Below, piece by piece: positions 59,834 through 64,000 of a DNA stretch of 64,000 bases. Numbering within the stretch: position 1 is the first letter of the stretch; each line of letters begins with the position of its first letter. The stretch is from NCBI GenBank assembly GCA_012295275.1, contig CM022672.1, forward strand, positions 4,428,443 to 4,492,442, read 5' to 3'. Under the pieces are notes generated by a model, which saw only the letters and a list, made by a program, of their open reading frames with translations, searched no databases and was not told the origin of the DNA. The position numbers and the translations under genes are program-made. Source of the DNA: Chrysomallon squamiferum. Lineage: Eukaryota > Mollusca > Gastropoda > Neomphalida > Peltospiridae.

Positions 59834-60138
59834 CAGGTTAGGAATCCTTTATTCCAAATGCTTGGCACTGAAAGTGTTTTGGATTTCAGAACTTTTAAAA
59901 TTTTGGAATATAAGGCAAATTGCCTGAGAATAGAATCTAAGTCTAAACAGAAATTCCATTTATATTTCATGTAAGCTTATATTAATAGTCTCAAGGATTT
60001 TTTTTTTTTTTATATAATAGTTTTAATAATGTTTTAGATAAAATGTGCAAAACAATCTGAAAACTGTACGATATCACTATTTCTGCAACTTGAAAAAGTT
60101 TTGAATTTCAGAATTTCAGATAAGGAATCATCAACCTG
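59834..60138 (+). mobile_element. 305-bp Tigger/pogo-like MITE
   Basis: TA|CAGGTTAGGAATCCTTTA at the left and TAAGGAATCATCAACCTG|TA at the right give a TA target duplication (59832-59833, 60139-60140) and CAGGTT terminal inverted repeats with a second AGGAAT block. Internally TTTTGGATTTCAGA, AAGTCTAAA and ATTCCATTTAT are shared with the copy at 4600-4868. No coding capacity. Fits a non-autonomous Tc1/mariner-group element. Confidence 0.82.
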
Positions 60139-62106
60139 TACATAATGGATTGAATAAATGTAACATGAAGGTGTACAGGACCATGAAATACATGTTCACA
60201 GATTACTTCAAAAATCCATGCTGACAAATATAACTGTAGCAAAAAATAATAACTACAAAGTAACAAAAGAATTTACAGTGATAATAATTAATACATTTAT
60301 CAATTTAATAAAATGCAGCTGTGACCTTGACTGGTTCATTTGCTGTAGTGAAGAAATAACTAAAGGATCTGAACTGTGTGCCAGATTCATGCAAACTCCA
60401 TTAACATAAAAAACCCATTTCTGGCTCCAGATCATAATACCAAAATTTGTTTTTATATACAAAATAAAGTCTGATGTTTATCATCACCACTACCTCATTC
60501 TGAAACACAGCAGCTGTAACATTGTGTTCAAACTTTACCATAAAAAGGTTTTTCAAGATTTTATCACAATATTCACATATGACTGGAATTTCTTATATTT
60601 TATTTGATAATTTTTCCCTTGTATTTCTTTTGTAGTCACAATTCCCTTTAAAATAATTAGGTTCATCCTTTGGTAAAGCATTCACCAGTTTGAAAAGCAT
60701 TGCTTTACGATAACGACATTTTCAACCGCACTTTTTTTTTTTATAAGTGAAACATTTTTAAAATTCATCTAATAATCAAGTTTATTACAATAATATTTAA
60801 TATAAACACCCTTTAATTATTAATGTTACTAGTAACATAATTTTAGTAAATTAAAATATTATTCAAGTCAGACAAAGGTGTAAAAAAGAAAGAAAGAAAA
60901 AAGACATATCTAAAAGATTAAATGAAGAGTGAGATGCAGACAACAAGTTTTTATCAAAAACTATCAAATTTAAACTGAAAAAAAAACAGAGAACAAAGTG
61001 ACACTGACAATAAAGAGAGATGACAAGGCTTGAACTCAGAATGAACTAAAACTGAAAAATAAAAGATAATCATGTCACAGAGAGAGAGAGAAAAAAATAC
61101 ATATAATTGGTGTATAGATGTATTTATCTAGAACTTGACTTCTAGGATATATAAAAAAGACCAACCCACAAAACATAAAAATATCCGCTTTTCAGTCAGT
61201 TAGTGATAAATGTAAGTTGTAAATAACACTTGATAACAAAAATACATGAACTCTAGGAACAAGTTCTAAAAAAAAAAAAAAAAAACATCAACTGAAAAAT
61301 GTTTTTCAACAATTTATAAACAGATAAAATAAAGATGAAAATATAATTTGTGGATGGTTTGTTTTATCTATGACTTTTCTAGTTCTAAATTGACTTTGTA
61401 AAGTAAAAGATTAGTATTTTCAAATTAATTTATTTGATATATTTCTTAAAATAAAGACATAAAGCATTTTTACATTTTGGTAAATATAGTTTAAACTTCG
61501 GATAATATATTTACATATTTCAAAGGTTTCTGCTTAATTATAATCACTCCAAAGAACGGATAAAGTAAAATAAAAAAAAAAAAAAATAAAAAAAAAATAA
61601 TAATAATAATAATAATAATAAAAATAATAAAGTAAATGAAGCAAAATTTATAAAACTAAATAAAAACTATCTTGCTGAGATAATTTTAATTATCAAGTGC
61701 ATGCACACTCCACACTCAATTTAAAGTGCTCACCAGCTTGTTAATATTTGTGCTAGTCACCTGACTTAGCAATATTTAAATTTCATGTTATTCATTTTTA
61801 AATGTCTTCTTTGTAGTGGAAAATGATGAAAATGTTTCTTGATTTTGAGTTTCAGCACATAATTTGTTAATCAAAGTAACCACTGAATACATTTTAAAAA
61901 CAAGAACAACAAAATCACTGCTTTTAAGAACAGATCTTTTTCCTTTTTTATACATTTATTTAGTTTAAAAAGTTGAAAACAGCATTAATGAAATGTATTT
62001 TAAAATAGTTATAAATAAGATGTGACGGTTTGTGTGACTTGGAAACAATTAACAACAACAGATTTCGAAGAGGGAAATTAATTCTAAATGAATTTGTGTT
62101 TTCTCT

Positions 62107-62178
<72 letters not shown>
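62107..62178. repeat. (TC)n microsatellite
   Basis: TC run of about 70 bases at the 3' side of the minus-strand SINE; it probably grew from the SINE tail. Confidence 0.97.
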
Positions 62179-62183
<5 letters not shown>

Positions 62184-62189
62184 TCATAC

Positions 62190-62435
62190 AATGGTATGAG
62201 GTAGGAAATCTGCTTTCACAGTTGCAACAGCTATATCTACCAGTGCAGTAAGAGATCTTTCAAGAGCATCTTCTCACATACACAAACACACACAAAAAGC
62301 ATAAACCACTTTGTTTGATAAACCGGTCATGTGGGGAAATGGCTTGAACAAGAAAAAGCCCAACAGGCTCACACTGGGAACTGATCCTGTGACCTCATAC
62401 CAGCGAAATAATCACTGAACTAGACACCACTTCCT
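62190..62435 (-). mobile_element. tRNA-derived SINE, mollusc-type body
   Basis: On the minus strand the head has an A-box-like GTCTAGTTCAGTGATTA and a B-box-like GGATCAGTTCCC about 35 bases later, at tRNA spacing. Behind them GGGCTTTTTCTTGTTCAAGCC, ACCGGTTTATCAAA, AAAGATCTCTTACTGC and GATTTCCTACCTC follow in the order of a tRNA-SINE body I recall from gastropod and bivalve genomes. The copy is old (many differences) and ends near the (GA)n tract. Confidence 0.75.
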
Positions 62436-62856
62436 GATACCAAAACAGATCAAATTTAATTTTCCGATACATACTTCCTTTACTTACAGACATAAACTTG
62501 TTAACCTCTATATGAAATGAGACTAAGAAGACTGATATTGTAAAATACAACTGCACCTATATCACTACACACTTTGTGGCAAGACACAATTTAGCAGTAA
62601 AATGTTCTTCCTAAGGCATGGTGAATTTGGTGGCCCAGTGTAACATTTTCTGTAATGAGCTTTTGTGTGACTAGTATACATAACATCTTGAATACAGCAA
62701 AATGCAATGTGGAAGATTCCCTTGCTACTATAACTGTAAGCGTCTTCTAACTACCAAATGGTTTAATAACAAATAGCTGATTACAGAAAATGAATCAGTG
62801 TGATATTAATACAATTCAGTCTCTGTGCACACACAACAGGCACCCATTCTGTATCA

Positions 62857-63222
62857 CACACAATATCTCTCACAGACAAACTAACAAACCAAAAATATAA
62901 AAAACCTACACATTCTTGGTAAGTTGTTTAGCAAAGAGTATTAACAAAACATACATCATAAAATACCAATATCCAACTTTTACTCCTCTCTCTTTGTGTG
63001 TGTGCATGCATATGTGTGTGTGTGTGTGTGTGAACATGGGAGTGTCTGTGTGTGTGCATGCATACACATACATACACACACATATACAAAGAGAGAGGAG
63101 TAAAAGATGGGTATTAGTATTTTACGATGTATGTTTAGTTAATACTCTTTGCTAAACAACTTAACAAGAACTTTCTTTTTTTTTTTTTTTTTTGTCAGTT
63201 TGTATGTGTTAGATATTGTGTT
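62857..63222. repeat. 366-bp imperfect palindrome with (TG)n core
   Basis: The left arm contains AAGTTGTTTAGCAAAGAGTA (62921-62940 region) and CTTTTACTCCTCTCTCTTTG; the right arm (63080-63180) carries the reverse complements in mirrored order. The outer ends CACACAATATCT and AGATATTGTGTT also pair. Arms differ by scattered substitutions and a poly(T) insertion. A transcript could fold into a hairpin of about 170 base pairs. Confidence 0.88.
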
Positions 63223-64000
63223 AACATGGCCAGTACTACAGTAGCCTGTGGTTAGTACAGAAAGTGTTTTTGTATTTCCAGTCTAAGAGGTCTGTCAAGC
63301 ACACAGCAGGTCAGGACTTGAGGAAACAAGGGTTGACATCAACAACATAATGAAGAGGAAGTGGACCGGGACTTGGTTCAAGTGTCTGCCCTTCACTGGC
63401 TATCAAGTGTAAAGTTAATTTATTAAAGTACTTTCACAGTCAGTGTAAAACAGTATAAACTTCTATGTTACTCTTCCTACAGAAATCAAACATAAATACA
63501 GAAACATACAACATACACCTCAAATACTCATTATCTGTATAGCAATATATACAACATGTGCCTGTAGACATACAAATATTTATCCTCTTACATGTAAAAT
63601 AAACAAACACACACACACACACACAAACACAAACACATGCACATGCACATGCTTTTTCAAACTATTTATTTAAAAATAAAAAAAAAAAAAATAAAACCCT
63701 CTCGGGGAACAGAAACAGCAACTTATAAAAGATAAAAAACCCACAAAAAACATATATATATATATATACACACACACACATACTGAGAGAGAGAAAAAGA
63801 GAAGAGAAAGAATGAGAGATAAAAAAGAAAATTAGTGTTAGAATTAGACAGAGGGATAGCACCAGATAAACCCTTCCAACATTTCATATATCAATGTTTT
63901 CACATTTCGTCTGTGACATTTAGTGTGATTTACTGTAAAACTGTATCATTTTATTTCTTGCAGACGAAGGTCAAAATTCTTGTAATTGCTTCATTTGATT

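Larger units (their letters stand above)
59702..64000. other. Upstream FAM184 intron or flank, no exon recognised
   Basis: Besides the MITE, SINE, microsatellite and palindrome it holds AT-rich DNA. The segment at about 63270-63420 is GC-richer and follows a TTTCCAG acceptor-like string on the plus strand, but no coherent protein was seen in it. Confidence 0.5.

Overview
This is a eukaryotic nuclear window: genes are split by introns with GT..AG boundaries, the DNA is strongly AT-rich, and homopolymers and micro- and minisatellites are dense. Gene content (one type II PI4-kinase, one FAM184-type gene, a T47 NK-class homeobox gene) and a tRNA-derived SINE near 62.2-62.4 kb, whose body matches my recollection of a SINE common in gastropods and bivalves, point to a lophotrochozoan animal, most likely a mollusc. 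This is inference; species cannot be read from the window. No bacterial-type operon, CRISPR array, rRNA or intact tRNA was seen.

Layout. (1) 0.17-20.0 kb, + strand: a complete type II phosphatidylinositol 4-kinase gene with two alternative first coding exons (174-584 and 6821-7105) that both join in phase 0 to eight shared downstream exons. Each first exon carries its own version of the nucleotide-binding glycine loop, and only the upstream one has an acidic dileucine sorting motif. The last exon is disrupted: an in-frame stop comes four codons in, yet family-like C-terminal sequence persists in shifted frames. (2) 20-27.9 kb: AT-rich, no gene found. (3) 27.9-33.4 kb, - strand: a gene of at least seven exons for a basic, proline- and tyrosine-rich protein I cannot name; its style recalls axonemal microtubule-associated proteins. 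Its 5' end is unresolved. (4) 33.9-39.5 kb: gene-free, with a cluster of CRE/ATF and ETS-like sites at 33.98-34.54 kb and several GC-richer blocks that look like regulatory DNA. (5) 39.55-41.85 kb, + strand: a complete three-exon homeobox gene (325 residues) with an N-terminal EH1-like repressor motif, a T47 homeodomain and an intron at homeodomain position 44/45; Vent-like is my best guess. (6) 45.4-59.7 kb, - strand: the 3' ten exons of a FAM184-type coiled-coil gene, 5' end beyond the window.

Mobile and repeated DNA includes a 250-bp hAT-type MITE with 8-bp target duplication (700-949), two related Tigger/pogo-like MITEs (about 4600-4868 and 59834-60138), the SINE (about 62190-62435), a 366-bp imperfect palindrome (62857-63222), a triplicated 52-bp unit directly behind the homeobox exon 1 donor, and several degenerate long-period repeats. 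The four protein-coding genes show no obvious shared pathway; they are neighbours, not an operon.
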